Source of the DNA: Phoma sp. XZ068
Lineage: Eukaryota; Ascomycota; Dothideomycetes; Pleosporales; Didymellaceae
Assembly: GCA_004835665.1 (NCBI GenBank)
Contig: RBKR01000020.1
Coordinates: 372,001-436,000 of the forward strand
Reading direction: 5' to 3'
Length of the DNA stretch: 64,000 nt
In this document: positions 52,290 to 63,585 of the stretch, piece after piece
Layout: each line of letters starts with the position of its first letter
Position numbering within the stretch: position 1 is the stretch's first letter
Program-made: the position numbers and the translations under genes
Notes under the pieces: model-generated
Seen by the model: only the letters and a program-made list of their open reading frames with translations
The model's database searches: none
What the model was told of the DNA's origin: nothing

Positions 52290-54354
52290 TCATCTCCGGC
52301 CGATCCTAGAGACCGGTGCACTGATGTCCCGCCTCTCCTTCACGCCATCCAGCATCTGCTTCATCGGCGTCCCGTGACCTTCAGCCATGCTTCGGGCCCT
52401 ACCCCGTCGCTCGCGAATGGCTTGGAGAGCTGCCTCGCGGTCAAAGGGAACGTTGTTCAATTGCAACTCGCCTAAGACTGGGGTGCGTTGGTTAGCCGCT
52501 CCATGACCGATTGTGAAAGGGCTCATCAGCTGCTTGCCAGGTCGCGGCGCTGGTGTTGCTGGTGAGAACGCAATTGGGATCGTAGTTGTCGTTGTCTTTG
52601 TAACGTACGGTGTGCCAGGGCCCGGGGCGACTGGTGTTGGAGGTTCCATCTCCATATCGCTGTCATCTTCATGGATGGCAATATCTGCGCTGTTGCTCTC
52701 CTCCTCAACGTCAAGAGTCTGAGGCACGGCTGGCTCAGGTTTATATTCGAAAGCTGCCTCCAAGTGCGTGATCTCGCTACGAGCATCTGAGTAGCGTGTG
52801 GTCGAGTGTGTCGATTCTCTATCGGACTGACGAAGTAGAGAGCGTTTCGGCTGTGCCTTCAATGGAGACGGAACAGCCTTGAACGTGCCAGTCGTAGGTG
52901 AGAAGGCAATGACTGCTTCTGCCTCATTCTCTTGCTGGTGTACTACGACTGTCGTCTCAGGAGTCTGCTCTTCTGGCGGCGGTGTGAAGGGTCGCTTACC
53001 ATCAGACTCGTCTTTGACAACATCCATCGCATCATCACCGTTGTCGCTCGCTGGAGGGGTCAGAGCAGGTACAGAAGCTTTGATTGCCTCCATTTGTGCG
53101 GCAAAGCTGTTGTCGTGCACGTAAGTCTTGCTCTGGTTCTCCGCAATCCGGCATGAGCAACACTGGAACTGACACTCCATCTTCATAAACTCGATCTGAT
53201 CTTCAGCACGCGCACGGTAGCGTCTCTCGGCTGCCAGCTCCTGCTGTAGGAAGCGAAGGTCAACCGCAGACTTCCTTGGTGATTGGTTCTCCTTGTCTTC
53301 GTCGTCGCGCTGGAAGATGCGGGGCTTGCGTGGAGAGCGAGCAGGCGATGCAAACTCGTCTTCCTCGTCGTTGGTGACCCCAGGCAGCGCAATTTGCCCC
53401 TCAGCTGCGATGCGCAGAACTTCCTCCTCCTTCAGACTTGTCTTGAGTGCATCGCGCTCGCCTTCGACCAGCTTCAAGCGATCCTTCAACGTCAATATTT
53501 CCTCTTCAAACCGTGCTGTAACACCCTCCAGCTCAACTTCCAGACTGTAGAGTTGGCTCTGGTATTTTGCTGCCTCCTCAGTCTTGAACTTGACATCAGA
53601 CTCAGCCCGCTTGATGTTGCGCTCCAGCCCCTGGATCTTAGCTTGGAGCGTTGGCACCTGGCCGGACTTCCTCAGAAGCTCCTTGTCTTTCTCCATGTAT
53701 CGCTTCTTGTATTCCCGGTTCTTAGCCTCGAGGTGCTTGTTGTTGTAATCGAGTTCGCCCTGCGAAAAGTTAGTGAGAGCCAGATACGCTTCTTCGTTCG
53801 CAACGCACCAGCTTGGCGTTTGATACCCTCCAAGCGTCTTCTCGCTCTTTGAAGACCTTTTCCCACTTGGCGACGTTTGCTTTGTGTGCTTTACGCTCCT
53901 TCTCATACGCTTCTCTTGAGACTGCCAACTCGATTTCCTCCTTTGCGATCTTCAGCTCATTTTTCAGCTCTTCAATCCGCACTTCCTTCCGACTCGAAGA
54001 CATAGTGTACTCTTTCTCAATCTTGTCGAATTTAGCCTTTTCCTTGGCGAGTAATGCCATGTACCTGTCGCGAGCCTCTCTGGGGTCCTTAACCTCGAGC
54101 GTCTCGAACATGGCGGCCAGTCCGTGGACTGAGACATCGGAGTCGGTGCGCCGGTGCGATGATCGTAGAGGGGAGCCGTCTCGTAAAGGCGACCCGGACC
54201 GTGAGCCAGATCGTGTAGCCTTAGGCGACAAGACCACTGGATCTCCATACGGCGGTTTTGTGCCGGCCAGTCGCTCTGGAGAGACAGGGAAAAGTGGCAT
54301 GCTGGGCGACATTGCCAGCTTGGAAGGCGAGGGTGGCAGAGAGGGTGGGTCCAT
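52290..54354 (-). CDS. Long coiled-coil protein of unknown function
   Basis: Two exons, 54354-53809 and 53759-52290, with a 49-bp GTGCGT...GCAG intron in phase 0; about 671 residues. The N-terminus is Ser/Pro-rich with possible proline-directed phosphosites (PPSPSKLAMSPSMPLFPVSPERL). A coiled coil runs from about 90 to 320 (KEKAKFDKIEKEYTMSSSRK..., EIELAVSREAYEKERKAHK..., LEAKNREYKKRYMEKDKE, LTLKDRLKLVEGERDALK). A second helical stretch (RFLQQELAAERRYRARAEDQIEFMKMECQFQCCSCR) follows. The C-terminus is acidic and Pro/Thr-rich, with MLDGVKERRDIS near the end. The domain plan resembles spindle, septin or cytoskeletal scaffold proteins, but no named family is recognised. The product is soluble and probably cytosolic or nuclear. 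Confidence 0.78.
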
Positions 54355-55153
54355 CTTTTGGATGGGGGATTCGTTGAGGCGCGCCAGTATGACGGTAGTT
54401 ATGTTGGTAACTCTGTTTAAAAGGTGCGCGCAATCGCTGTATGCAAAGTGTTAAGGCAGCTGCAGGTCGTGTAGCACCAAGTGTGTTCACGAAGGTTCAG
54501 GGTAGCCGGCATCAACAAACTTTAGCGAGCAATCCCTGTCCATAGCAACAGCAAGGGCAACCCGCACGGACCACCAACCTGACCCTGGGGCAGTTCACGA
54601 CGTCATCCATCGCGTCTTCACTGCCGTTCCTTTTCTTATTAGCTTGAGTGTTATGCTACCATATGATAGAGCTGCTCATTTGACGCTATTTCTGCGACAA
54701 GCGATGGGCAGGCGAACCCACGATTACCGAATTAGCACGATCGATATCTGCACTGGAACGGCTGCAAACAAGTCACGGCCCGTACAACGTGGAACCAAAT
54801 GTGATCTTTTCTGAACAGGTAGGTCGGCCGTTAAGATCTAGAACAGTTCCTGCGTTTGCTTCATACACAGCATTGTCCATCTGCTTCGAAGGTATGCCAT
54901 ATGTTGCGGTCGTGATGGCATTGAAGCTACAGTAGGTCGAAATAATTCAACTCTCTGCTTCCAGTGTGCTTGAAGCATCCATGTTAGGTTTACAGCCAAG
55001 ACATCACTTCGAGTCAATTCTCGATTTCACCTTCACCTGCAGTCTATCTCGTCAGAGTCACGCGCTTCTATTCTTGACGACGTACAAAGCTTTCCGTGTC
55101 TTGCCACCTCATTTCCACCAACTACCTCGTCAACTCCCAATCCTTCGCCCACC
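54355..55153. other. Intergenic, 799 bp, divergent promoter region
   Basis: It lies between the coiled-coil gene and the MYND-type gene, read away from each other. The promoter-proximal part before 55154 is pyrimidine-rich. No gene or repeat seen. Confidence 0.55.
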
Positions 55154-56615
55154 ATGCCTTGGCAACCGTGTCTCATCTGCAAGGAAGAGACCACCAACTA
55201 CTGCACAGAGTGTGCGCGAACACACAACGACGGAACAGTGATCGACGCTCGTTTCTATTGTGATATTGATTGCAAAGAGAAAGACCAAATCGAGCACTTG
55301 CAGGCACACATGAACCTTCGCCGCACCGTATCTCCAAGCATGGAGCGCGCAATTAAGGCCGGCGAAATCGCACAGTCGCTCTTCTACGCATTTTTGGAGA
55401 ATACATGGACATATGACATGAAGAACGTTTGCATCAAGCGTGACCAAGATCAAGAACTTGTTGCCGTCGAAGTCACCGACGGCTCAGGTGTTACGGCAGC
55501 TCCAGGAGGCCACACTACCTGCGGCAGCTACGCAGGCGGCTGGCTCATCAAATTCCCGGTTGCAACATTCAGTGATTTCGATCATGATGCAAAGCGTGCG
55601 CTTCTGGCTGATCGCACCTCCATTTGGGCGTTTGTAATCATGCATGGTGCAGTGCAGGCTCTCTTTCAAGGTACGGTAGCCTCAGGCGTGTTCATGCACT
55701 AACTCAAAGCTGATACTTGACCTAGACCTAGTCGAGGATGTACAGACTGACATTAAGGAGGTTGTTCACTACCCAACCGACAGAGCATCGCGTATTGTTC
55801 ACGCTCAAGGTACTTTCGGTTTCGAGACGAGGCGCCACAATCAACTATACCCCGATGAAGACGAGCGCGGCGACATGAAGGGCGTCTATGAAATTACGCT
55901 GAAGTGTGGCTCAAAGATTGTGTTAGACCTTGCAGGTGCGCAATGGGATCTTCAGGACGATAACGAGACACAGCCGCCTGTCATGTACTGGGCAGACTAC
56001 TGGGCTCGCTGGTGCGGCGCGATCAAGTATCGTGTTCCATTTCTCAGCCACGCGCTTAAGCATGCCGCGAAGCTCTCTGAATACCGCATAATTACCTCGC
56101 AGACTCTGATCATGGAGACGCTTCTTTACTTCAACATCCTTCTGTTTAGTGGATGTAAGGCTGAGCTCGGCTTCCATCCACGCGATCTACTCGACATGGG
56201 CGAGGGTTACCACAACTCAAAGAAGCGCTTCATCTCTGAGGCCACACTGTACCTTCAAAAGCGTCCCAACGAAGTCGACATCGGCAACCATCTTAATCTG
56301 TTCGACACGTTCGACCTGCGTCACCCTAAAGTCATCGCTGACGCACCGAAGTCGCAGCCCAAAAGCAACGGATCTCTTCCCCTCGATATTGGCGACATTG
56401 GGAAGTTTGAGTGGAAAACGCTTAGCCGCTTGATTCAACAGCCAAGCTCAAAGGTCACATTGAAGGAGAAGAAGCGGGCAAAGGCGCTGCAGAAGCAGCG
56501 CAGCGTATCCAAAGAGCTTGGTTCGTGGAAGATGGTGTTTTTGGAGGATACGCTTCCAGGTCCTATAGTGCCCGTAGAGTGTGTTAGTGAGAACCCGGGC
56601 TGGAAATTGGACTGA
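55154..56615 (+). CDS. MYND-type zinc-finger protein, fungal, function unknown
   Basis: Two exons, 55154-55670 and 55726-56615, with a 55-bp GTACGG...CTAG intron in phase 1; 468 residues. The N-terminal zinc finger fits MYND with a His in the last position: C6-x2-C9-x7-C17-x2-C20 ... YC36-x3-C40-x7-H48-x3-H52. The rest is a conserved-looking body with SLFYAFLENTWTYDMKNVCIKR, GGHTTCGSYAGGWLIKFP, GTFGFETRRHNQLYPDEDERGDMKGVYEITLKCGSKIVLDLAGAQWDLQD, and a Lys-rich tail (LKEKKRAKALQKQRS). MYND fingers bind proline-rich peptides. I see no SET domain, so it is not a Smyd-type methyltransferase. No function can be assigned. The start CACCATGC is acceptable. Confidence 0.82.
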
Positions 56616-57276
56616 GATGGGATAAGTTGGAGGCATGATATCCGGGAATTTTGGTCTACGTGGCGGCATAATAGAGTTGAGGACTTACCGTCCATCCGAG
56701 TGACATTGTAGTCATTAGCCGTACTTCTATAATAAATAGCACGACTAGACAAGAACGTGGGATGTGCTCAACGCAGGGCGCTCGTAAAATTATCTGAAAG
56801 CAACCACTCAAATTTCACACCTTTATGAACTATACATGCTTGATAGGTGAACGTCAGACGCGCCTACTACATGTGCGACAGCCCATTCCCCGCGAGATCT
56901 TCCTGGCTCACCTTCCCTGCTCCCCTTCGTCTCTCTCGAACCTATCTTTCCCCTGGTTCAAGGAATCATCGTGTCTCGACTACGCATACGAGGCAGGTCA
57001 ACGCATATCACTGTTTGATACTTGTAACTACGGCATCATATCATAACAATGCGGATGACAAAGCTGCATAGGGTATTGTTACAATCGTACTCACACACAA
57101 ATCAAATTGAAATCGAATATTCCAGCCCGGATAGAGCAACTTCCACAATGTCCTTCGCGGTCACAGTGCTGTTGACTTTCTGAATGAGCTTCCATATAAA
57201 ATCTCAAAATCACCCGCCACGATTACTAAATTCCCAAAACAAAGCAACAACACCACTACTCAACCTAACATCCAAA
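56616..57276. other. Intergenic, 661 bp
   Basis: 3' region of the MYND-type gene and promoter of the next. The frame from 57184 (31 codons, MSFHIKSQ...) continues into the next gene but is a less likely start. No gene or repeat seen. Confidence 0.5.
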
Positions 57277-58866
57277 ATGTCCCAGAACACCGTTCCAGCT
57301 CTTTCCAACAAAATATGCTCCACTTGCAATCATTTCATCCCTGTGGAAGGCTTCTTCCGCAAGGGCAAAGTATGGAAGACTTGCAACGAGTGCTCGGCCA
57401 AAACATACAATCAGCGTAAGGTAGAGACCGCCTATGCGGCAATTGCACGCAATAGCTTAAACATGGGTATTGCAGGTCTACAGATTGACCAGCAACAACA
57501 ACAGTTCAATCTAATGTTCGATCAAATGGAGGCTAACCAGAATTATTTCCACCAACAACAATTTGAGAATCCATGTACGGAACAGCGAGATCAGCGAATG
57601 ACCCTCGAATACCTGCTAGCAGATCGAGAGGTTTATGAGCCCACGCCATTAGAAGTATACGAGCAGCGGCGACGATTGATTCACCAAACCCAACAACTCT
57701 ACACTCCAGAGACTTTACATTCACAGTCGGATCAGCAGTCATTGACGTATCAGAATCCCCAGCCCGAGTTGTCTGTGCAGCCATTCCTGACATATTCTGT
57801 GGATCCAAACCAAGGTATGCTTCCAGACTATGAGCTGCTGGATCTCACTCCCTACTATAACTTTGGAGCTATTGGGGACGAGCAGACTGGTTATAGCTTC
57901 AACAATATCCTGGATGCAGGCGAACAGGATCTCGACTTTGAAGGGTGCCTCACAAAAGCACTTCTTCACGGTCTGAGAGATCTACAAGATGGCAATGGCG
58001 GTGAGCAACCATTTTCCGACGAACCAAATTTCGATCTTGACATGGATATTGCGCGATCAGACTCCATATTCCAGGGTGTTCCAGATGTACTAAATCTGTC
58101 ACACCCTTATATTGAGGCTCCAGGTGAGAATGATATCGACATGGTAGGTTCGATTCCAGTGATCATGCAAGAAGACACCTCTAGCTCTATTGCTGGAGCC
58201 CTTCAAGCTCAACACCAGGCTCCATCAAAGCGTGTTCATAAGCCGCGGACTAAGGCTCCACCTTTCTCACTTAACGTGTATTTCGCAGATTTTAACACAT
58301 CGGAAGATATCCTCCGCCAGCCACTTTCCTCTGATTATACCCTTACTGGAACAGCACTCATCAAACATCTGATCTCCGAGCTTGGGCTTGCCATGCGTCT
58401 CTCTGAACTGTATCGCCGCTGGAACTACAATCAGAAGCTAGCAAACTGGTTCAAAGAAGTGGACCTCCTGGACCGACTCGAAGAGCACGGCTCATTAACA
58501 CCATGGGGCCCACTCTCAGACTGGCTCGTTATATACCAGAACGGCATGGAAGAACTTCTCGACCGTTACGGTCATGGTTCCAATATCGATTGGCAAACCG
58601 AGCGCAAGGTCCGGGCTGACAAGGTTCACTTGTCAAAGGTGCTCAAAGCTAACCTGCGTGAAGAGTCTCTGCAGCTTATTAAATCGAACACGGAGGCTTT
58701 GTTCAGACTATTCATAGAATTTACTGGCCAGCAAGATCTCAACAAGCTCAAAATTGCGCTTGACAAGCAGATTCGACTCATGAAAGCCGCAGTCACCGAG
58801 GACTGTAAGCAGAATGGAGTTTTGCGCCTGAAGATTGGACCCAATGGTACGTATGTGGATGTTTAG
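57277..58866 (+). CDS. Gln-rich protein with N-terminal CxxC zinc ribbon
   Basis: A single exon; 529 residues from the ATG at 57277 (context AAAATG), or 560 from 57184. The N-terminal ribbon C14-x2-C17-x18-C36-x2-C39 (ICSTCNHFIPVEGFFRKGKVWKTCNEC) resembles the Stc1-domain zinc ribbon, a comparison made by eye. A Gln-rich segment (IDQQQQQFNLMFDQM, YFHQQQFENP) and a long acidic, low-complexity region (about 100-320) follow. A folded-looking C-terminal half (LIKHLISELGLAMRLSELYRRWNYNQKLANWFKEV...) ends with IGPNGTYVDV. It could be a chromatin or RNA-silencing factor, but this is inference. No signal peptide or membrane segment is present. Confidence 0.72.
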   Translation: MSQNTVPALSNKICSTCNHFIPVEGFFRKGKVWKTCNECSAKTYNQRKVETAYAAIARNSLNMGIAGLQIDQQQQQFNLMFDQMEANQNYFHQQQFENPCTEQRDQRMTLEYLLADREVYEPTPLEVYEQRRRLIHQTQQLYTPETLHSQSDQQSLTYQNPQPELSVQPFLTYSVDPNQGMLPDYELLDLTPYYNFGAIGDEQTGYSFNNILDAGEQDLDFEGCLTKALLHGLRDLQDGNGGEQPFSDEPNFDLDMDIARSDSIFQGVPDVLNLSHPYIEAPGENDIDMVGSIPVIMQEDTSSSIAGALQAQHQAPSKRVHKPRTKAPPFSLNVYFADFNTSEDILRQPLSSDYTLTGTALIKHLISELGLAMRLSELYRRWNYNQKLANWFKEVDLLDRLEEHGSLTPWGPLSDWLVIYQNGMEELLDRYGHGSNIDWQTERKVRADKVHLSKVLKANLREESLQLIKSNTEALFRLFIEFTGQQDLNKLKIALDKQIRLMKAAVTEDCKQNGVLRLKIGPNGTYVDV

Positions 58867-59528
58867 AGGCCTGGTTGACTATAGTAAACGGATGATAGGC
58901 GTTCAGGAAGCGACTGTATAGGTAATGTAAATGGTTTATATCCCTAATCAAGTATCCCACTCTCATAAGTGTGCACTCACTGCCTTAGGATAGGGTACGA
59001 GGGCGTTTCACACAGCCTGATGGAGAGAGCAAGAACTGATCAGAATTTATGAAGCAAGAGTCTTTGAATCAATGTGCGACTACAGTTAATGCGTGAAGAA
59101 TGATAGGAAGACTGTGTTGTATCACAGCAAGGGAAAAGGTAAAAGAACATAGTGCTTTGTGATATCCGTCAGGAATGCTCACACAGGAGAAGAGGATAGA
59201 GCACTGCGTCGATGCTCTAGCACGTCATCCAGCCAAACATACAGTCGAGACAGCTTCCCAAGAACTCGAAGAAGGCGGTGATGATCCCGCACATGTTGAT
59301 TACTGGTTGAGAAGGATTTATTGGTGCGGTCGATGAGGTGTAACGATGTCTGATATGAAGAGGAGGATATCGCTCTCACTCTCGCTATCGCAGATGGCAG
59401 GCTCAGGCAAAGACTCTTGGCAAGTGCTGGAAGATAGGAGATAGCCTCAGGTTTTGATAAGATGGCACTTGAGCTATGAAGGCGGCCAGTTGGAAAGGCT
59501 ACATCCTTGTCTTCTTATACCTCGCGCT
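58867..59528. other. Intergenic, 662 bp
   Basis: 3' region of the Gln-rich gene. No gene or repeat seen before the tandem repeat that follows. Confidence 0.5.
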
Positions 59529-59815
59529 CCTGCAAACAACTGCATAGCCGCAGCCTTGTGTGTATGACACTGCAAGGCTATATCAGAAGGCTGTGGCCGG
59601 CAAACACGGCGCGCATCGTTACGGCTTTCTCTTCTAATACTGGACCCCACGCTGCTTGCAAATATACTACACAACCGCAGCCTTGTATGTATTCTACTAC
59701 AAGGTTGTGGTAGAAGGCTGTGCAAAACAAACGCAACGTGCCTCGCTACATCCCTCGCCTCTGACACCTTCCAAGGTTGCACTGCTTGCAACCATACCAC
59801 ACAGCTGCAGCGTAC
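59529..59815. repeat. Diverged tandem repeat, about 127-bp period
   Basis: About 2.3 units. The marker CCGCAGCCTTGTNTGTAT occurs at 59548 and 59675 (spacing 127 bp), and a partial third unit (CTGCAG at 59805) follows at 130 bp. Both full units end CTGCTTGCAA. Unit 2 contains an imperfect inverted repeat: ACCGCAGCCTTGTA (59674-59687) against TACAAGGTTGTGGT (59698-59711). The units are well diverged (perhaps 60-70% by eye), so the duplication is old. No known element family is recognised. Confidence 0.6.
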
Positions 59816-61588
59816 ACCGATTGAACATCAGCAGCAAAAGCCAGGTGGGTGAATACAGTGAGTTTGATACGAAATAAAAGTAAAACATAGGAACCGATGG
59901 CTAGACTTGAAGGGATAGTGGTGAGGATATGGGTGCAAAGAGATGGTCCATTATCATTTTGTGGTGAGGAGGTTTTTGCTACCAAATCTTCAAACCATTT
60001 GGACAACTTAAAAAATAAAGAATAGCTAGGAGTGAAATATTTACAAACATAAGCCGCAAATGCTCAGATAACTTGTACCCAGTCTGTTGATGTGATACCG
60101 GGTTTGGAATGATGCTCTCTCACGATGCTCTTCTGATCCTGACCTGATGCCGCAAGGGTGCAAAGGTGCAACTGCGTACAGCAGAGATCCAGTCCAGCAA
60201 TAGAGTTCCGTCTGCTATCTTTCACTTCCTGCTTTCAGACCTGGTTACAGGATGCAAAAGTGACCGCCAAGCTACACTGCTCTAAGGTCGGGCCATTTCG
60301 TCACGCCCCCATGGAAGATGTGTACATCACTTCTTGCTCTGTGATCAGCCAGCCATTGCATATCTCTTCCTCAATCGCAACAACCCAAGCCTTGGCTCGC
60401 TGTCGGCTGCATACACCCTGTCAATGACGTTGAGGCTTCTCGCATTCAACATCCAACATCGTCAAGCTCCCATACCAAGCCCGCGACGCGAGAGCCTCAT
60501 CGGCACTATCACCACCACGGCACGGGCAGCGGGCACTTGTTTCAACCAGACCCAAATTTCGTCGCAGGGGTCCGAAAGCAGTTGCACACTCTCATCGGTG
60601 AACGTCATGCAGCCCTGCGCACTGTTCAACCCCTCTCGCCAAAACCCCGGCCAACGTCACCAATCAAACCCTGAATCGCACCATCCTGGCGCGTCTAGCG
60701 CTGATGATCGGCGGCCCTGTCGCCAAAACTTAATTGCCCTGTTTGGCTGCAATGATCTGCGCGTGCGTGGCTTTGTAAGATTATACACATGCTGTGCAAG
60801 TGATGATTATGCCGGTATGCTGCAAGCACAGTGAGATTGAGGCCGGCAGTGCGGGTGAGCACAAGCCCTCCTCAAGACCTTTGTGAACAGCGCATTCTTG
60901 ACCGGGGCGAGAGGCGCGGTGCAAGAACTACCGGCATGGACCTCCTGCTGATCGCCATATGATCTGCTTTTGGGTTTCATGGGAGCCATAGGTTTACGTG
61001 TGCGTCGCCGAGTGTACATGTAGAAGTGCCGAAAGCGCATACGTCTGCCTCGAAGGTCAAGGGTTCAGAGACATCTCGGGGAGTACAGAGATGCGGCTCT
61101 GGTACCCGTTACTTCTTTCCACACATTGCTTCTTCTGCAGCCCAAAGGCAGTGTGGGGACTGCGTGAGCGGTTCCAGATGTCATTTTTGCAATGTTTCTT
61201 GTTTGAGGCGTTTAGTCGGACATTTGTGAGGGATGAATCAAGTTCCCAATCCACCGACCGGAATTAGCAAAATCTGCGATATGATTCCCCGAGGCATTCG
61301 AGTCCAGCAAACGGCGCGAGAACTGGCCAATAGATTCATCGTACTAGTAATTCGTATAAATCATCACTACAACTCAGCGTTGCTCCAAACCAGTCCTGCA
61401 CTTGGAGGCGCGGGACGACTGACACCGGTTTCTACTCCGAAAGCCACCACATCCACAACACCCCCTCTGGATCCAACAGCACCCCAAGTGGCGCGCAAAG
61501 CAATCAATTACCGTCACAATCTATCAGAAAAACAAAACTCTTTCTTTCGCCGCAGGGTCCTCCACAACCCAGCCCTACAGGCATCAAA
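59816..61588. other. Gene-poor region, 1.8 kb
   Basis: Open frames here (60334-60834, 166 codons; 61233-61616, 127 codons) have no recognisable motifs. One other frame without an ATG (about 60350-60670) contains PDPNFVAGVRKQLHTLIGER, which is protein-like, but no gene model could be built. No RNA gene seen. Confidence 0.45.
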
Positions 61589-61750
61589 ATGGCAGCGTGC
61601 TCCCTACCGCGCTTAGGCCGCTCTTGGCTCCTGAGCCGCCCGATCCAGAGCACCGGTCTGAAGGACGCTCTCCCGCTTCGCTAGCTCCGCCACGCAAAGT
61701 CTGCTTCAGCCCAGAACGTCGACGCTACTCTTTTTCAGCTCTCCACACGC
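61589..61750 (+). pseudogene. Possible relic of a mitochondrial-leader protein (in-frame TAG)
   Basis: A frame starting at the ATG 61589 (CAAAATGG) encodes MAACSLPRLGRSWLLSRPIQ and then STGLKDALPLR, which looks like a mitochondrial targeting leader (Arg/Ser/Leu-rich, no acidic residue before the Asp). An in-frame TAG follows, after which the frame continues LRHAKSASAQNVDATLFQL to a second TAG. No intron is seen that would remove the first stop. It may be a broken gene or a chance frame; the parent family is not recognised. Confidence 0.2.
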
Positions 61751-62427
61751 CGCTAGTGGAGAGGCCGAAGCTGCGTGTGTGTGCCGCTGATAAGGTATTG
61801 AATAGCGGCTGGGAAAATCCCTGGCCGTGGAGTCACTGACCAGGCACAACTGATGTGAAGGGTTGGGTGTGGTATCTCGATTATTTCTGGCGGAGGGATG
61901 CCTTAGATCCAGATCTGGCGCTTAGACCATACTGTTTGGCGTGTTGTAAACAGACACTGACGTGGCATGGGAGAGAGAATGTAGATGTTTGCAGTTCAGA
62001 TGATAAATTTCTATGTGGCGAGGACTATCAAACCTCGATTGGAGAGAGATGCTGTAAAGGGTATAATGAAGAGATGTAGATCCATCGGCGATGAGGCGTC
62101 CTGTCGCCCCAATGCAATGTGTCACTGCCAGTCCGAAACGCCCGCAATGCCATTGTCGCACACTGCGACAGAATGCTATGCCTGTGTGAAATCCCCATAT
62201 GCAGAGCCCGACAGAACCATAATGAGATAACCGAGATAGGCGTACGGTGCGTGGACTTGTGTGACCATCGCACCCAGATTTTTGGCAACTCCAACGCCGC
62301 CGTGGCGCATGTCTATGCTTCTGACGAGTCATGACAATGACTTTGGTAAACGAGATACGTCTTGCAAAATGTACCCAAGGAAAAGATAATATAGCGCTTG
62401 ATGCACCGTAGTAATGATATAAACCGT
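61751..62427. other. Intergenic, 677 bp
   Basis: 3' region of the MIF-like gene and unassigned sequence. Overlapping short frames without motifs. No repeat seen. Confidence 0.5.
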
Positions 62428-63585
62428 TTATCGGCGAAAGATGTTCAGCAGGCTCTTGCGCTTAGGCATTGAGTGCTTTGATGTCTTGCTCTCGGGAATA
62501 GGTGGTGGTATGAGGTTCGTGCTAGGCTTCTTGCTGAACTTGGACAGAATCGGCTCAGACTGCTTGTGATTGACGGCTTTGCTCGCAGGCTGCGCGGAGG
62601 GATTCTCCTGGATGCCCTTCTCGTTCACAGCTATTCCGGAATCGAGTGGACCAGGGCTAGGAAGCGGAGGGGTGACTGTTCTTCCCTTGGTGTTAGCCTT
62701 GGAAGTCTTGCGAGAGAGCGTGATGCTACTCTTTGCCTTGGAGACACCAGATCGGCGCGAGCTCTTGGTCACAGCCCGCCTCATGCCTGTCTCCTCAGCC
62801 TGAGAGCGCTCAAGATTCTCAATCTCGCCCAAGATGGTCATTCCGTTCATGGCGAAAGCCTCCTCCTGGACCGCAACAAACTTGACGATGCCGCGCTCGA
62901 TCGGTACGCCGATTGATTCAGTCATGAAGTTCTGGATCATGGCAGCATTGCGCTTGTTGAGTGTTGGCTGCAGCTGCACGGGCAGTGCATTGATTGTCAG
63001 AATGTAGGTAGGCTCAAACGAGCCGCCAAGCAACAAACATGCTGAGTGGTTGACTGTTATCATAATCGATGTCTCGGGTTTCTGATAACGAGTCGAGAGA
63101 TGGTGTGAGAGGTCGGTGACCAGGGTATATTCATCCTTGATCTGTGCGCCGATTAGCATGCATGAAAGAGTGGAGCATCAATATTGGGAACCTACAATCA
63201 CATTCGTCCTCAACTCTGCAACAATGGGTGCATCTTTTGTTACGCGGTCGCGAGCACTAGAGGTGGTGCCCTCTTTGTAAGAAAACTGTTCTTCGTAGTA
63301 CTGGGCTCGCTGGCGAGAGTACGGTCGTGCAATGTTGGCACCCGCGGATGTGGCGGGCCTTAATCTTGAGTCGTCAAATGCGGGTGTTTCTAAGACTGAT
63401 CGTGGCGATGATGTGAAGGAAAGTTGCGACGGTGATGTGAGCGCCTGCCCGTCGTTGGGCTCGGGTGCAAGGAGGGTGGCGCCAGCCGGCTTGGGGAAGA
63501 CATTCGATGCCGAGTATGTTGAGGTGGATGAAGGCCGCGACATCTTAGCTCCGGTTGAAGTTGAGTTGTTTGCAGAGTGAGGCAT
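62428..63585 (-). CDS. MIF/dopachrome tautomerase-like domain protein with long extensions
   Basis: Two exons, 63585-63196 and 63141-62428, with a 54-bp GTAGGT...CAG intron in phase 0; 367 residues. A disordered Ser/Thr/Pro-rich N-terminus (about 1-115) is followed by a MIF-like domain (about 119-235): APIVAELRTNVI, then KPETSIMITVNHSACLLLGGS, EPTYILTINALP, LNKRNAAMIQNFMTESIGVP and RGIVKFVAV. This matches the macrophage migration inhibitory factor fold, where animal MIF begins at a catalytic Pro1. Here the equivalent Pro120 lies inside the chain, so its amine cannot serve as the catalytic base unless the protein is cut. A basic Ser-rich C-terminus ends KHSMPKRKSLLNIFRR. The role in fungi is unknown, and enzyme activity is doubtful. 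Confidence 0.85.

Noticed and set aside
60334..60834. 166-codon open frame
   Set aside because: No recognisable domain, poor codon bias, and an alternative frame of the same DNA looks equally protein-like.
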